The notes under the pieces: model-generated
What the model was told of the DNA's origin: nothing
The model's input: only the letters and a program-made list of their open reading frames with translations
Database searches by the model: none
Shown: positions 8,795 through 17,414 of the stretch, one piece after another
Layout: each line of letters opens with the position of its first letter
Numbering within the stretch: position 1 is the stretch's first letter
Made by a program: the position numbers and the translations under genes
NCBI RefSeq assembly: GCF_027214025.1
Contig: NZ_JAPWHB010000007.1
Span: 124,001 to 188,000, forward strand
Source: Parahoeflea alexandrii
Lineage (GTDB): Bacteria; Pseudomonadota; Alphaproteobacteria; Rhizobiales; Rhizobiaceae
Direction of reading: 5' to 3'
Length of the DNA: 64,000 nt

Positions 8795-9448
8795 ATGACC
8801 GACAAGAATATCGAACGCATCCGGAAACTCGATACGGCCACGCTCTCGGATGCCATGGACAAGCTTGGGATCGAGGGGGTTTGCCGCGGGATCAAACCGC
8901 GGGATCAAAACATCGGGTTGGCAGGAAGGGCGTTTACCGTGCTCTATGGGCCGATTGACCCGGTGAAACCGGGTTCCGTGGGGGATTACATTGATGATCT
9001 GCCGCCCGGTACCGTCGTTGTCCTGGATAATGGCGGACGAGAGGATTGCACAGTTTGGGGTGATATCCTGACTGAGGTAGCCAATGCAAAGCATCTTGGC
9101 GGAACCGTGATCGACGGACCATGTCGTGACGTGCATCTTTGCCTGAAACTGGGGTATCCCGTTTATTCGCGCAGCTACTCGATGAAAACGGGCAAAGACC
9201 GGGTTCAGGTGGATGCGACCCAGGTTCCGGTGAATATCGGCGACGCGCGCGTTTGCCCCGGTGATCTGATGCGCGGAGACTCCGACGGAGTGGTAGTGCT
9301 TCCACAAGAGCGAGAGGAAGATATTCTCGCCGCCGCGGAATCGATTGAAGCGACTGAAGAGAAAATCCGTGAGGCTGTACGGGGGGGCAAGGCGTTGCGA
9401 GTTGCCCGCGCCGAATTCGGCTATCATTCGTTACAAACGAAAACGTAA
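8795..9448 (+). CDS. ligK: RraA-family 4-carboxy-4-hydroxy-2-oxoadipate / 4-hydroxy-4-methyl-2-oxoglutarate aldolase (LigK-like)
   Basis: A 217-aa RraA-like class II pyruvate aldolase. The segments TATLSDAMDKLG at residue 13, VVLDNGGREDCTVWGDILTEVA near residue 75 and GTVIDGPCRDV near residue 103 contain the Arg/Asp pair that binds metal and pyruvate enolate in HMG/CHA aldolases. With LigJ in the same operon the likely reaction is cleavage of 4-carboxy-4-hydroxy-2-oxoadipate to pyruvate plus oxaloacetate, feeding the TCA cycle. RBS AAAGGGAGAC lies 5 nt before the ATG. It is the last gene before a strong terminator. Plain RNase E inhibitor function is unlikely given the context. Confidence 0.82.
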   Translation: MTDKNIERIRKLDTATLSDAMDKLGIEGVCRGIKPRDQNIGLAGRAFTVLYGPIDPVKPGSVGDYIDDLPPGTVVVLDNGGREDCTVWGDILTEVANAKHLGGTVIDGPCRDVHLCLKLGYPVYSRSYSMKTGKDRVQVDATQVPVNIGDARVCPGDLMRGDSDGVVVLPQEREEDILAAAESIEATEEKIREAVRGGKALRVARAEFGYHSLQTKT

Positions 9449-9475
9449 GCACGAAGCACCGGAAAACGAAAAGAT

Positions 9476-9502
9476 CCCGGCGAAAGATCGCCGGGGCCTT
9501 TT
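9476..9502 (+). terminator. Rho-independent terminator of the aromatic meta-cleavage operon
   Basis: A perfect 7-bp stem CCCGGCG (9476-9482) / CGCCGGG (9489-9495) with a 6-nt loop AAAGAT is followed by GCCTTTTG. It lies 28 nt after the stop of the LigK-like gene and 80 nt before the end of the convergent iclR-type gene, so it may serve both directions. Confidence 0.8.
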
Positions 9503-9583
9503 GCTGCTGGTTCTTGCGCGATCATGCATGCACGTCCGTGACCCTCACGCCCTGTTGAAAGCCGGGCGGAACAAGGGACGTGC

Positions 9584-10297
9584 TCACACTCGGGGCAAAC
9601 TGTTGGGCTCCACGCCGAGGCGTTCCGATAACGCAATTGCCTCGCGCAGGACGGTGCGAGCGTAGTTCTTGCGTTCCTTGGCGTTGAACCGGCTCTTGGG
9701 GCCGCTGATGGTCAGCGCGCCGACCAGGGCGCCGCCAAGGCCAAAGACCGGCGACGCCACCGCGGCCATGTCTGGGTGTCGTTCGCCCACGGAATTAAAC
9801 ACCAGCGATTCAGGATCAACAGTGTCCGGGAGGCCGTTCAAAAATGCTGTGATGGCTTTGCCGCTGGCGCCTTGCGTTGCTTCGAGAGCGTCACCAACTC
9901 GAACATAATCACGGATCATTTGTGCTGCTTCACTGCGAAACAGACAGATGCGCTTGTCGCCTTCAGGGACATAGAACGAGGCGTTCTCATTTGTTGCGAT
10001 GACAATGCTGTCGAGGACCGGTTGGACATAGGGTTCGAGGTTGAACGAGGCGCGATAGTCCGCCGCCAGTTCCGCCAATTTGGGCCCGAGATTGTAGCCG
10101 CCAATGTCAAGCCGACGCACATATCCAAATGTTTCAAGCGATCCCAGCAACCTGAGAACCGTGCTTTTGTAGAGGCCCGTCCGTTCAGAAATGTCCTTGA
10201 GTGACAGCGGCCGCGCACTGCCGCGAAACGCGTCCAGAATGGACAACGCGCGATCAACGGCGATAACGCCCATCGCAGATTTGGGTCTCTCGCTCAT
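9584..10297 (-). CDS. IclR-family transcriptional regulator
   Basis: A 237-aa IclR-type protein. The N-terminal winged helix-turn-helix covers about residues 10-75 (AVDRALSILDAF, LSLKDISERTGLYKSTVLRLL, GYVRRL), followed by the IclR effector domain (GDKRICLFRSEA, GASGKAITAFL, VASPVFGLGGALVGALTISGP). IclR proteins commonly control aromatic acid catabolism. It lies between the meta-cleavage operon and the gentisate-type genes and could control either. The palindromes at 11614-11630 and 14273-14309 are candidate operators, but binding is inferred only. Direct repeats TCGCCCAG (10305-10312 and 10324-10331) lie just upstream of its start. Confidence 0.9.
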   Translation of the reverse strand: MSERPKSAMGVIAVDRALSILDAFRGSARPLSLKDISERTGLYKSTVLRLLGSLETFGYVRRLDIGGYNLGPKLAELAADYRASFNLEPYVQPVLDSIVIATNENASFYVPEGDKRICLFRSEAAQMIRDYVRVGDALEATQGASGKAITAFLNGLPDTVDPESLVFNSVGERHPDMAAVASPVFGLGGALVGALTISGPKSRFNAKERKNYARTVLREAIALSERLGVEPNSLPRV

Positions 10298-10357
10298 ATA
10301 CTGATCGCCCAGTTTCCTTTTGGTCGCCCAGCGTATAACAGCGTTCAGCTTGGCGGT

Positions 10358-11599
10358 CTATTGACCGGCAACGATGCTCTGGCGATGAAACCATTCGATT
10401 GTGGTTGGTGCGAGTCCAAGCGAAAGCAATATCTCGGTTGTGTGTTGACCAAGTTCAGGCGGCGGCATTTGCGCAGATGGTTCGCTGTCACCCAGTCGAT
10501 AGCCAGCACGTGCCACGCGTGTGCGCTGGCCGCTGGCGTCGGGTTCACCGACGTCTTGCACAAGCCGCCGACTGACAATTTGCGGATGGGCCAAGACCTG
10601 CGGGATACTCAATACCGGGCCAGCGGGCACACCAGCGCGGGTCAACTCCGTCACCCAGTGCGCGACAGTGTTGCTCGCAAGTGCCGCGTTGATCTCGGCA
10701 TTGAGGGCCTCGCGATTCCGTTTGCGGGTCTCGCGTTCGGCAAAGCGCGGGTCCCGCGGCAAGTCGGGCCGGTTCAGAAGGTCGGATAACTTGACGAATT
10801 GCTCGGCTTTGTTGGCGGCGATGTTCAAGGGTCCGTCGGCCGCCATAAAGGTCCCCGAGGGGGCAGCGGTCATATTCTCGTTGCCGAGAGGGGCGGGGTG
10901 TACCCCGGCGGACAGGTAATTGGACACGATCCAACCCATCGAGACGATCGACGAATCGAGCATCGACACGTCGATGAACTGCCCCTGCCCACTCTGACCA
11001 CGCGCGAACAAGGCGGCAAGCGTGGCAAAAGCCCCGGTCAATCCGCCGAGGGTGTCGGCCACAGGATAGCCGACGCGGATCGGCGCGGTTTCGGGTGTCC
11101 CGGTTACTGACATGATCCCTGACATGCCCTGAATAATCTGGTCATAGGCCTGGTTGGATTTCAGCGGTCCGTCCTGCCCGAAACCCGAGATTGCCGTGTA
11201 GATCAATCTCGGGTTCTCTTTGCGCAACGTTTCGTAACCCAGCCCCAGTCGGTTCATGACGCCGGGACGGAAATTTTCCACCAGAACATCGGCGCTGCGG
11301 ACCAGTTTGAGGAAAACCGTGCGCCCCTCATCGCTTTTGAGGTCCATCGCCAAAGATTTTTTCCCGGCATTTTGTGCTTGGAACGAGGCCCCCATCAAAC
11401 GCGCATTCAGCTCAGCCGATGCGCCCAGGCTGCGTGCAAGGTCGCCGCCGTCGGGGTTCTCGATCTTGATCACTTCGGCACCCAGAAGTGCCATCTGATA
11501 GGTGCAGAAAGGGCCGGACAAAACATTGGTCAGATCCAGGACGCGCACGCCGTTCAGAAGCGATGCGGGAGGTAGGGTCGGGGCAGCACCATTCGTCAT
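10358..11599 (-). CDS. CaiB/BaiF-family (class III) CoA-transferase
   Basis: A 413-aa formyl-CoA-transferase-type protein. Diagnostic segments are VRVLDLTNVLSGPFCTYQMALLGAEV (residues 19-44; the GAEVIKIE motif), DVLVENFRPGVMNRLGLGYETL near 108, and the catalytic Asp context QAYDQIIQGMSG near 150. It moves CoA from a donor (often succinyl-CoA) to a carboxylic acid. It shares orientation with the aconitase homogue and faces a gentisate module that includes an HMG-CoA-lyase-like gene. CaiB-family transferases that make (R)-citramalyl-CoA are known from Chloroflexus, so citramalate or malate is my preferred acceptor; this is inference. Confidence 0.85.
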   Translation of the reverse strand: MTNGAAPTLPPASLLNGVRVLDLTNVLSGPFCTYQMALLGAEVIKIENPDGGDLARSLGASAELNARLMGASFQAQNAGKKSLAMDLKSDEGRTVFLKLVRSADVLVENFRPGVMNRLGLGYETLRKENPRLIYTAISGFGQDGPLKSNQAYDQIIQGMSGIMSVTGTPETAPIRVGYPVADTLGGLTGAFATLAALFARGQSGQGQFIDVSMLDSSIVSMGWIVSNYLSAGVHPAPLGNENMTAAPSGTFMAADGPLNIAANKAEQFVKLSDLLNRPDLPRDPRFAERETRKRNREALNAEINAALASNTVAHWVTELTRAGVPAGPVLSIPQVLAHPQIVSRRLVQDVGEPDASGQRTRVARAGYRLGDSEPSAQMPPPELGQHTTEILLSLGLAPTTIEWFHRQSIVAGQ

Positions 11600-11613
11600 G
11601 TGAGACTCTCAAA

Positions 11614-11630
11614 ATTCTATTGAATAGAAT
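11614..11630. promoter_or_regulatory. Palindromic operator upstream of the CoA-transferase gene
   Basis: ATTCTATTGAATAGAAT is a perfect 8-bp inverted repeat around a single central base. A third half-site, ATTCTA, follows at 11634-11639, giving alternating half-sites in a short AT-rich gap of 64 bp. It sits 14 bp upstream of the CoA-transferase start codon. Two related 17-mers occur in the divergent promoter at 14273-14309, which suggests one regulator for both units. Regulator identity (the local IclR protein is the obvious candidate) is inferred. Confidence 0.6.
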
Positions 11631-11663
11631 ATAATTCTACATTATTGATTATCAGGTAGCCTG

Positions 11664-14204
11664 TCAATAAGCCGCGCAGATCTTGTCTCGGACCAGCGCA
11701 AAGACGCCGCCGGCGCGGATCCATGCGAGTTCCGTCGCGGTATCGATGCGGCAGACGCCTTCAACTTCAACTTTCGGCTCCCCCGGCGTCTGCAACACCA
11801 CACGCACGCGACACTGCAACTTGTCCATCGACGCCAGTCCAATAACCGTGATGCGCGTGTCCGGCAGCAAGGCAGCCTCGACCGAAAGGCATGAGGGAAC
11901 TTCGATGGGCACCACGCCGGTTCCGATCAAGTTGGTGCGGTGGATGCGCTCGAACCCGGTGGCTAGAACTGCACGTACGCCCAGCATTTGCGTGCCTTTG
12001 GCTGCCCAGTCTCGTGCAGACCCCATACCGTAGCGGCCACCCGCCAAAACCACTGTCGCGATGCCTTTGCCTCGATAGTGTGTGCTGGCTTCAAAGATAT
12101 CGACAATTCCCAGGCCGGTAACCGCCGTTTTGGGACCCCTATCCGGCGCAAGGCGGTTAAACAGCTGGGGGTGAGCGAACGTCCCACGCATCATAACCTC
12201 ATGATTTGCGCGATAGGCACCGTAAGAGCCAAGACTGCCGGAGCCCGTCGCGCTTTGGACAAGCCGTGCGGCAGGCGAGTTCGGTGCAATGCGTCCTACC
12301 GGCGAGATGTGGTCGGTTGTCACCGCCTCTCCGAGCGCCACCAGAACGCGGGCATCGTGCAGATCCTCCAGCAGATTGCGATGGTCGTCAAAGAAGGGCG
12401 GCGGTTGAATGAAAAGGCTGTCGGCTTTCCACGGGTACAGCGCTCCAGAGGGGGCGGCGAGAGCGTCCCAGCTTGTTCCTGCTTCCGGCGCGGAATAGTC
12501 CCCTAGCGCCATTTCGGCCTTGCGCAACGTTTCCGCTATTAGTTCATCGGTGGGCCACAGGTCGGCCAGGCAGACGTCCTGACCGCCGGACCCCTTGGCA
12601 ATCGCCCCTTGCGACATGTCCGCCGCAAGCGAGCCGGCAAGAGCGGCTATGACCACCAGGGGCGGTGAGGCCAGCCAGTTGCTTTTGATTAGCGGATGAA
12701 TGCGGCCCTCGAAGTTCCGGTTGCCGGAAAGGACCGCACATAGCTCAGCCCCGCTGGCGCGAAGATCCTCTGCTGCGGTCAGCAACTCGCCCGAATTCCC
12801 GACACAGGTTGTGCAACCGAACCCAACGATCTGAAAACCAAGCGCATCAAGGTCATTCTGCAGACCGCTCGCCACAAGCAGCGCAGCGATCCGCCGCGAC
12901 CCCGGTGCGAGCGAGGTTTTGACATGGTCCGGGATGCGCACCCCAAGCGATCGCGCAGCACGGGCAACAAGCCCCGCCGCGATCATGGATTCAGGGTTGG
13001 CCGTATTGGTGCAACTGGTAATGGCCGCAACCGCCACCGGGAAGGGACCCCGCCCTGTTGCAGCCAGGACATCCGGAATTCCGGACAAGGGATGGGTTTG
13101 ATCGGGTCGGCTGGGCCCCGCCATCGACAGGCCAATCGAGGACAGATCGATCTCGATTTCGCGTTGCCAAAGCCGTCTCTCGGTGTCGTCACGCCACAAC
13201 CCGCTTTCTTGTGCGTAAGATGTGTAAAGCTTCAGCTCCTGAGTGCTTCGGCCCATTTGCGCCAAATACGCCAGGGTCACATGATCGACCGGGAAAAGTC
13301 CGCAGATTGCGCCGTATTCCGGTGCCATGTTTGCGATGGCCGCGCGGTCCGGCAGGCTAAGCGCATCCAGGAAGGGTCCGCCGAATTCAATGAACTCGGA
13401 CACCACGCCCTCTTCTCGAAGCATCTTGGTGATCGCCAGAGCAAGATCGGCCGCGGTAACCCCGGACTGGCGTTTCCCGGTCAACACAACCCGCGTCATG
13501 CGCTGAGCTGCCAATCCCAATGGTTGCCCCAGTGCGGCCACCTCGGCCTCCATCCCCCCCACGCCCCATCCCAGAACACCCAGCGCGTTGATCATCGTCG
13601 TATGGCTGTCCGTGCCAACGACCGAGCCGCAGACATGCCATGTCTTATGTCCGGAGACGGGGACCGCGATTCTCGCCAGTTGTTCGAGGTTGATCTGGTG
13701 GCAAATTCCCTGTCCGGGGGGGACCACCCGCAGATTGGCAAAAGCCCCTTCTGCCCACTTGAAGAACCCGTAGCGTTCGACGTTGCGATCCATCTCGGAT
13801 TCCATGTTTCGGATCATCGCGTCCGATGTTCCGCTGTGCTCGACATGCACCGAGTGGTCGATCACGAGATCAATTGGCAACGCCGAGTCAACCCGCTCCG
13901 GGGACAATCCGCGCCGGTCGAGCAGGCTACGCAACCCCGCGAGATCTGCCAGCGCGGCCACACCGGCGGTGTCCTGCATCAGTATCCGGGTTGGCTGGAA
14001 CGGGATTTCTCCGGGATCTTCTCCTCCGCGCAACCACGCTCCCAAGGTGCGCAGAGGCTGCTCCGGATCGGGGCAGAAAGCCGCGACATTTTCGGCCAAG
14101 AGATAAGCGGTCCTGGGCATTTGATGCGGGTCGAGACCGGCTAGTTGCGCGACCTTGGCGGCTGGAGAAATGGACTTATTCGCCAGGTGTCGGGGGGCAG
14201 GCAT
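11664..14204 (-). CDS. Aconitase-family hydratase (AcnA-like, possibly specialised for a pathway acid)
   Basis: An 846-aa monomeric aconitase-superfamily protein, a little shorter than the roughly 890 aa of housekeeping AcnA. The [4Fe-4S] ligands are visible: Cys in AITSCTNTANPESM (near 394) and both Cys in GFGCTTCVGNSGEL (near 463). The N-terminal catalytic segments VIDHSVHVEHSG and VGTDSHTTMINALGVLGWGVGG are intact. The C-terminal swivel domain has GSYGAYRANHEVMMRGTFAHP and GMGSARDWAAKGTQMLG. Because it sits with a CoA-transferase and faces gentisate genes, it may hydrate maleate or citraconate rather than act on citrate. A second copy of ordinary aconitase is the alternative. Confidence 0.85.
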   Translation of the reverse strand: MPAPRHLANKSISPAAKVAQLAGLDPHQMPRTAYLLAENVAAFCPDPEQPLRTLGAWLRGGEDPGEIPFQPTRILMQDTAGVAALADLAGLRSLLDRRGLSPERVDSALPIDLVIDHSVHVEHSGTSDAMIRNMESEMDRNVERYGFFKWAEGAFANLRVVPPGQGICHQINLEQLARIAVPVSGHKTWHVCGSVVGTDSHTTMINALGVLGWGVGGMEAEVAALGQPLGLAAQRMTRVVLTGKRQSGVTAADLALAITKMLREEGVVSEFIEFGGPFLDALSLPDRAAIANMAPEYGAICGLFPVDHVTLAYLAQMGRSTQELKLYTSYAQESGLWRDDTERRLWQREIEIDLSSIGLSMAGPSRPDQTHPLSGIPDVLAATGRGPFPVAVAAITSCTNTANPESMIAAGLVARAARSLGVRIPDHVKTSLAPGSRRIAALLVASGLQNDLDALGFQIVGFGCTTCVGNSGELLTAAEDLRASGAELCAVLSGNRNFEGRIHPLIKSNWLASPPLVVIAALAGSLAADMSQGAIAKGSGGQDVCLADLWPTDELIAETLRKAEMALGDYSAPEAGTSWDALAAPSGALYPWKADSLFIQPPPFFDDHRNLLEDLHDARVLVALGEAVTTDHISPVGRIAPNSPAARLVQSATGSGSLGSYGAYRANHEVMMRGTFAHPQLFNRLAPDRGPKTAVTGLGIVDIFEASTHYRGKGIATVVLAGGRYGMGSARDWAAKGTQMLGVRAVLATGFERIHRTNLIGTGVVPIEVPSCLSVEAALLPDTRITVIGLASMDKLQCRVRVVLQTPGEPKVEVEGVCRIDTATELAWIRAGGVFALVRDKICAAY

Positions 14205-14248
14205 GATGGCTCCTATCGATGATTGCGATCACGGAATGTGCCGGGGCG

Positions 14249-14309
14249 TTGACAATAGCCGTGTTTTGTCATATTCCGTTGAGAAGAACAAGGTTCTATC
14301 TAACAGAAT
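14249..14309 (+). promoter_or_regulatory. Divergent promoter with two tandem operator-like repeats
   Basis: A TTGACA -35 box at 14249-14254 and a TATTCC -10-like box at 14272-14277 are separated by 17 bp and drive the FAH-dioxygenase unit. The -10 overlaps the 17-mer ATTCCGTTGAGAAGAAC (14273-14289); a second 17-mer, GTTCTATCTAACAGAAT, lies at 14293-14309, exactly 20 bp (two helical turns) further on. Both match the perfect palindrome at 11614-11630 at 12 to 13 of 17 positions. The arrangement fits repression of the promoter. The aconitase gene starts just to the left, so the same sites may act on both units. Confidence 0.6.
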
Positions 14310-14320
14310 GAGGGAAGCGC

Positions 14321-15205
14321 GTGAAACTCGCCCGTTTTGATAAAGACCGCATCGGTGTGGTCGTCGATTCGAATATTTTCGATGTGACGGACGCTGCTGG
14401 TGTCGATCCAATGGAATGGCCGCCGGTTGGCGCCACGCGTTTGATCGCAGACTTTGAAAAAATGCGGCCTGCGCTTGAACGCGCGGCTGCGGAAGCTGCG
14501 CCGATCCCGCTTTCCCAGGTCATCTTGCGCACGCCTGTGCCTTGGCCGAACAAGGTTGTCGCCTTCCCGGTCAATTATCATGCCCACGGTGCGGAGATGG
14601 GTGCGGGATACCGCGCGACCAACCAGGGATTTTTCCTGAAGCCCAACTCTTCGCTATCGGGTGCCGGCGAGCCTGTTGTGCTTCCTGAGACGCCAGGTCG
14701 AGAAGTTCACCACGAAAGCGAACTTGCGATTGTTATCGGCAAGACCTGCCGCAACGTCGCCGCCGAAGATTGGCAAGACTATGTCTTTGGGTATTCCTGC
14801 CTGCTCGATATGGTCGTTCGTGGTCGTGAAGAGCGTGTGGCGCGCAAGGCATATGACACATTCTGTCCCGTCGGCCCGTGGATCACCACGGCAGACGAGG
14901 TGCCGGACCCGTCGAATTTGCGCATGCAGCTCTGGGTCGATGGCGAATTGCGCCAGGACGCCAATACCCGTGATCTTGTCCTGAACATCCCCGGCATGAT
15001 CGCAATGGCTTCGGCGGTCATGACCCTCTATCCCGGCGACATCATTGCGACAGGAACGCCTGAGGGCGTCGGTCCCGTCAAGCCCGGCCAGACCATTCGC
15101 ATCACCATTGATCACTGCGGTGAAATGAATGTGCCGGTGATTCAGGGGCAGGGGGGATCAACCGAGATTTTCAAGGATCCATATCAACTGGTGAAAAAGA
15201 CATGA
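14321..15205 (+). CDS. Fumarylacetoacetate hydrolase (FAH)-family protein, probable acylpyruvate hydrolase
   Basis: A 294-aa FAH-superfamily enzyme starting at GTG, 7 nt after a GAGGGA ribosome binding site. The core contains the metal-binding acidic triad context EVHHESELAIVIGK (near 128-140) and the C-terminal signature LYPGDIIATGTPEGVGPVKPG (near 228-248). An acylpyruvate such as maleylpyruvate or fumarylpyruvate, made by the gentisate dioxygenase encoded next (4-nt overlap, ATGAGC), is the natural substrate. Products would be pyruvate plus maleate or fumarate. No glutathione-dependent isomerase gene is seen, so direct maleylpyruvate hydrolysis is favoured, but this is inference from context. 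Confidence 0.82.
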   Translation: MKLARFDKDRIGVVVDSNIFDVTDAAGVDPMEWPPVGATRLIADFEKMRPALERAAAEAAPIPLSQVILRTPVPWPNKVVAFPVNYHAHGAEMGAGYRATNQGFFLKPNSSLSGAGEPVVLPETPGREVHHESELAIVIGKTCRNVAAEDWQDYVFGYSCLLDMVVRGREERVARKAYDTFCPVGPWITTADEVPDPSNLRMQLWVDGELRQDANTRDLVLNIPGMIAMASAVMTLYPGDIIATGTPEGVGPVKPGQTIRITIDHCGEMNVPVIQGQGGSTEIFKDPYQLVKKT

Positions 15206-16152
15206 GCAACTCAGTGAACAGCCCGCAATCGTTGGATGATCTCTACGCCCGGTTTGATGGAATGCACATGGAAGGGGGGTGGCACCGCAAGTTCCCCGCC
15301 TTGTGGCCCGAACCCGAGGAGAACTTCCTCCCCCACGCCTGGCATTATGCCGAGGTCCACCCTGTCCTCGACGCGGCGGGTTCCCTGGTCAGCACCGAGT
15401 TCGCGGAGCGCCGCAACCTGACCATGCGCAACCCGGCCCAGGGAAACCGCTACGCAACGGTCCGCACGCTGGTTGCGGCCTATCAGATGGTCAAGCCCGG
15501 CGAGATCGCGAAATCACACCGACATACGCCGAATGCGCTGCGGCTCATCCTTGATGGCCGCGGCACCAGCACCACGGTGAATGGGAATCGGGTCGAGATG
15601 CGTCCCGGCGATGTCTTGTTGACGCCGAACTGGGCGTGGCACGCGCATGAGAACGCCGGGAGCGAAGACTGCTATTGGCTCGATTTTCTCGATGTCCCGA
15701 TGGTTCATCTGTTGGAACCCATGTTCTTCGAGCGGCACCCTGACGGCCTGGAAAGTCACGTTGAGGATGTCGACAGCTCGCCTGTTGCCTTCCGTTGGGA
15801 AGACAGCCTGGCTGGTCTCGAACGCAGCCAAGATGACGCTGGCGGCCTTTGCGCAGCACAAATCGAGCTTGGTGACCCAGCGCTCGAAACGGTGCGCCTG
15901 TACATGCAACGCCTTGTGCCGGGGGCCACCCGCACGATGCGAACGACGGCCAACAGCATCTTTGCTGTCGTCGAAGGTCACGGGCAAACCGTGATCGGCG
16001 ACACTGTTCTGCCCTGGGCGCGCGGCGATGTGATCGCGCTGCCTGCGTGGCGCGCTTATCGACACGAGGCCGAGACAGACTCTGTCTTGTTGCGTGTGAC
16101 CGACAAACCCGTGTTCGAGAAACTGGGCTGGTTGCGCGAAGAAATCGCCTGA
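15202..16152 (+). CDS. Gentisate 1,2-dioxygenase-like bicupin
   Basis: A 316-aa bicupin. The first cupin has the iron-binding motif KSHRHTPNALRLILDG (near 98-113) and the distal His in NWAWHAHENAG near 145; the second cupin near 225-305 is less His-rich, as usual for gentisate dioxygenases. The enzyme opens gentisate between C1 and C2 with O2 to give maleylpyruvate. An FAH-family hydrolase is just upstream and a 3-hydroxybenzoate 6-hydroxylase-like monooxygenase just downstream, which completes a gentisate route. Length is slightly below the usual 340-370 aa. Salicylate or hydroxynaphthoate 1,2-dioxygenases are close relatives and cannot be excluded. Confidence 0.82.
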   Translation: MSNSVNSPQSLDDLYARFDGMHMEGGWHRKFPALWPEPEENFLPHAWHYAEVHPVLDAAGSLVSTEFAERRNLTMRNPAQGNRYATVRTLVAAYQMVKPGEIAKSHRHTPNALRLILDGRGTSTTVNGNRVEMRPGDVLLTPNWAWHAHENAGSEDCYWLDFLDVPMVHLLEPMFFERHPDGLESHVEDVDSSPVAFRWEDSLAGLERSQDDAGGLCAAQIELGDPALETVRLYMQRLVPGATRTMRTTANSIFAVVEGHGQTVIGDTVLPWARGDVIALPAWRAYRHEAETDSVLLRVTDKPVFEKLGWLREEIA

Positions 16153-16193
16153 CTGCCTTCCTGCCCACCTGTCTCACAGACAAAGGTTCAGCC

Positions 16194-17393
16194 ATGTCTC
16201 ATTCTCCTCCCATTCTGATCGCCGGTAGCGGCATTGGCGGAGCCTCGGCCGCTTTGGCGCTGTTGAAAAAAGGCTTCGATGTCGAGGTCTATGAACAAGC
16301 CCTCGAATTGACCGAAGTCGGCGCCGGTGTGCAAATCAGCCCCAATGGCGCCCGCTCTCTGGACGCACTCGGCGTGTTTCAGGAGCTCAATGCCCTTTCG
16401 TGCAAGCCGGAGAAAAAGCAGTTCCGACTGTGGAACACCGGCCGCTCGTGGCCAATGTTTGATCTCGGCGACGCCGCGATGACGAGCTACGGTTACCCCT
16501 ATTTGACCGTGTACCGCCCCGACCTCTTGAACGTTTTGGTCGATGGTGTGCGTGCGCTCAAACCCGATGCCGTGCATCTGGGAAAACGCGCGACCGGCTT
16601 TTCGCAAGATGCCGATGGAGTGACGCTCACGCTTGAAGACGGCTCGACGGCGCGCGGGGCCGCGCTTATCGGAGCGGACGGCGTGCGCTCCCGTATCCGC
16701 GAGCAAATGTGGGGTGGGGCGAAACCCGCATTTTCGGGCATGATCACGTGGCGCGCCGTCATCCCTATGGAGCGTCTTCCCGAAAGACTGCGGGCGATGG
16801 TCGGAAATACTTGGATCGGACCGGGCGGCCATGTGGTCACCTATCCGCTGCGCGGGGCGAGACTGCTCAATTTCGTGGCCACGATTGAACGACAGGACTG
16901 GCGCGAAGAGGGCTGGAACATCCCAGGAACGCCCGAAGAGTGTGCCAGAGATTTTGCCGGGTGGCACGCGGATATCCACGAGATCATCAGCTGTGCTCCG
17001 AGCCTGCTGAAATGGGCCTTGATGGGACGCGATCCCATGCCCGCCTGGACAAAGGAACGTGTCACGCTTCTGGGCGACGCCTGCCACCCGACACTGCCCT
17101 TTCTCGCCCAGGGTGCGGTCATGTCGATCGAGGATGGGGTTGTCATGGCTCGCTGCGTCGAAGCCGAAAACGGCGATCTTCCCGCCGCGTTCAAGCGCTA
17201 CGAGGCGGCACGAATCGATCGCACCCGCCGCATGGTGCTTGGTGCGCGCGACAACACCGACCGGTTCCACTCCAGCGAGTTGGGCACCGAAGAAGGAGCA
17301 CAGGTCTATTTGGAACGTGAGTGGGGGCGTGCCCCGATTCAGGAGCGCTATCACTGGCTCTATCAGTATCAGTCCGACACGGTCGCGATCTGA
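16194..17393 (+). CDS. FAD-dependent aromatic monooxygenase, 3-hydroxybenzoate 6-hydroxylase / salicylate hydroxylase type
   Basis: A 399-aa flavoprotein hydroxylase. The N-terminal GXGXXG motif is ILIAGSGIGGASAALAL (residues 7-23), the DG motif is GADGVRSRIREQMWG near 158, and the GD motif is VTLLGDACHPTLPFLAQGA near 286. Next to gentisate dioxygenase the likely job is para-hydroxylation of 3-hydroxybenzoate (or a methylated analogue) to gentisate using NADH and O2; salicylate hydroxylase is the close alternative. The start at 16194 was chosen over an in-frame upstream start at 16047, which would overlap the dioxygenase gene by over 100 bp and precede the FAD fold with unrelated residues. 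Confidence 0.82.
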   Translation: MSHSPPILIAGSGIGGASAALALLKKGFDVEVYEQALELTEVGAGVQISPNGARSLDALGVFQELNALSCKPEKKQFRLWNTGRSWPMFDLGDAAMTSYGYPYLTVYRPDLLNVLVDGVRALKPDAVHLGKRATGFSQDADGVTLTLEDGSTARGAALIGADGVRSRIREQMWGGAKPAFSGMITWRAVIPMERLPERLRAMVGNTWIGPGGHVVTYPLRGARLLNFVATIERQDWREEGWNIPGTPEECARDFAGWHADIHEIISCAPSLLKWALMGRDPMPAWTKERVTLLGDACHPTLPFLAQGAVMSIEDGVVMARCVEAENGDLPAAFKRYEAARIDRTRRMVLGARDNTDRFHSSELGTEEGAQVYLEREWGRAPIQERYHWLYQYQSDTVAI

Positions 17394-17414
17394 GCCCGCA
17401 TTGAGGAGACACCC

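Noticed and set aside
10305-10331. Direct repeat TCGCCCAG upstream of the IclR gene as an operator
   Set aside because: Only 8 bp, not palindromic, 19 bp apart and unrelated to the operator family at 11.6 and 14.3 kb; may be chance.
12924-14144. 406-codon forward ORF opposite the aconitase homologue
   Set aside because: Composition is typical of an antisense shadow (rich in Arg, His, Gln, Pro) and the reverse frame encodes intact aconitase motifs.
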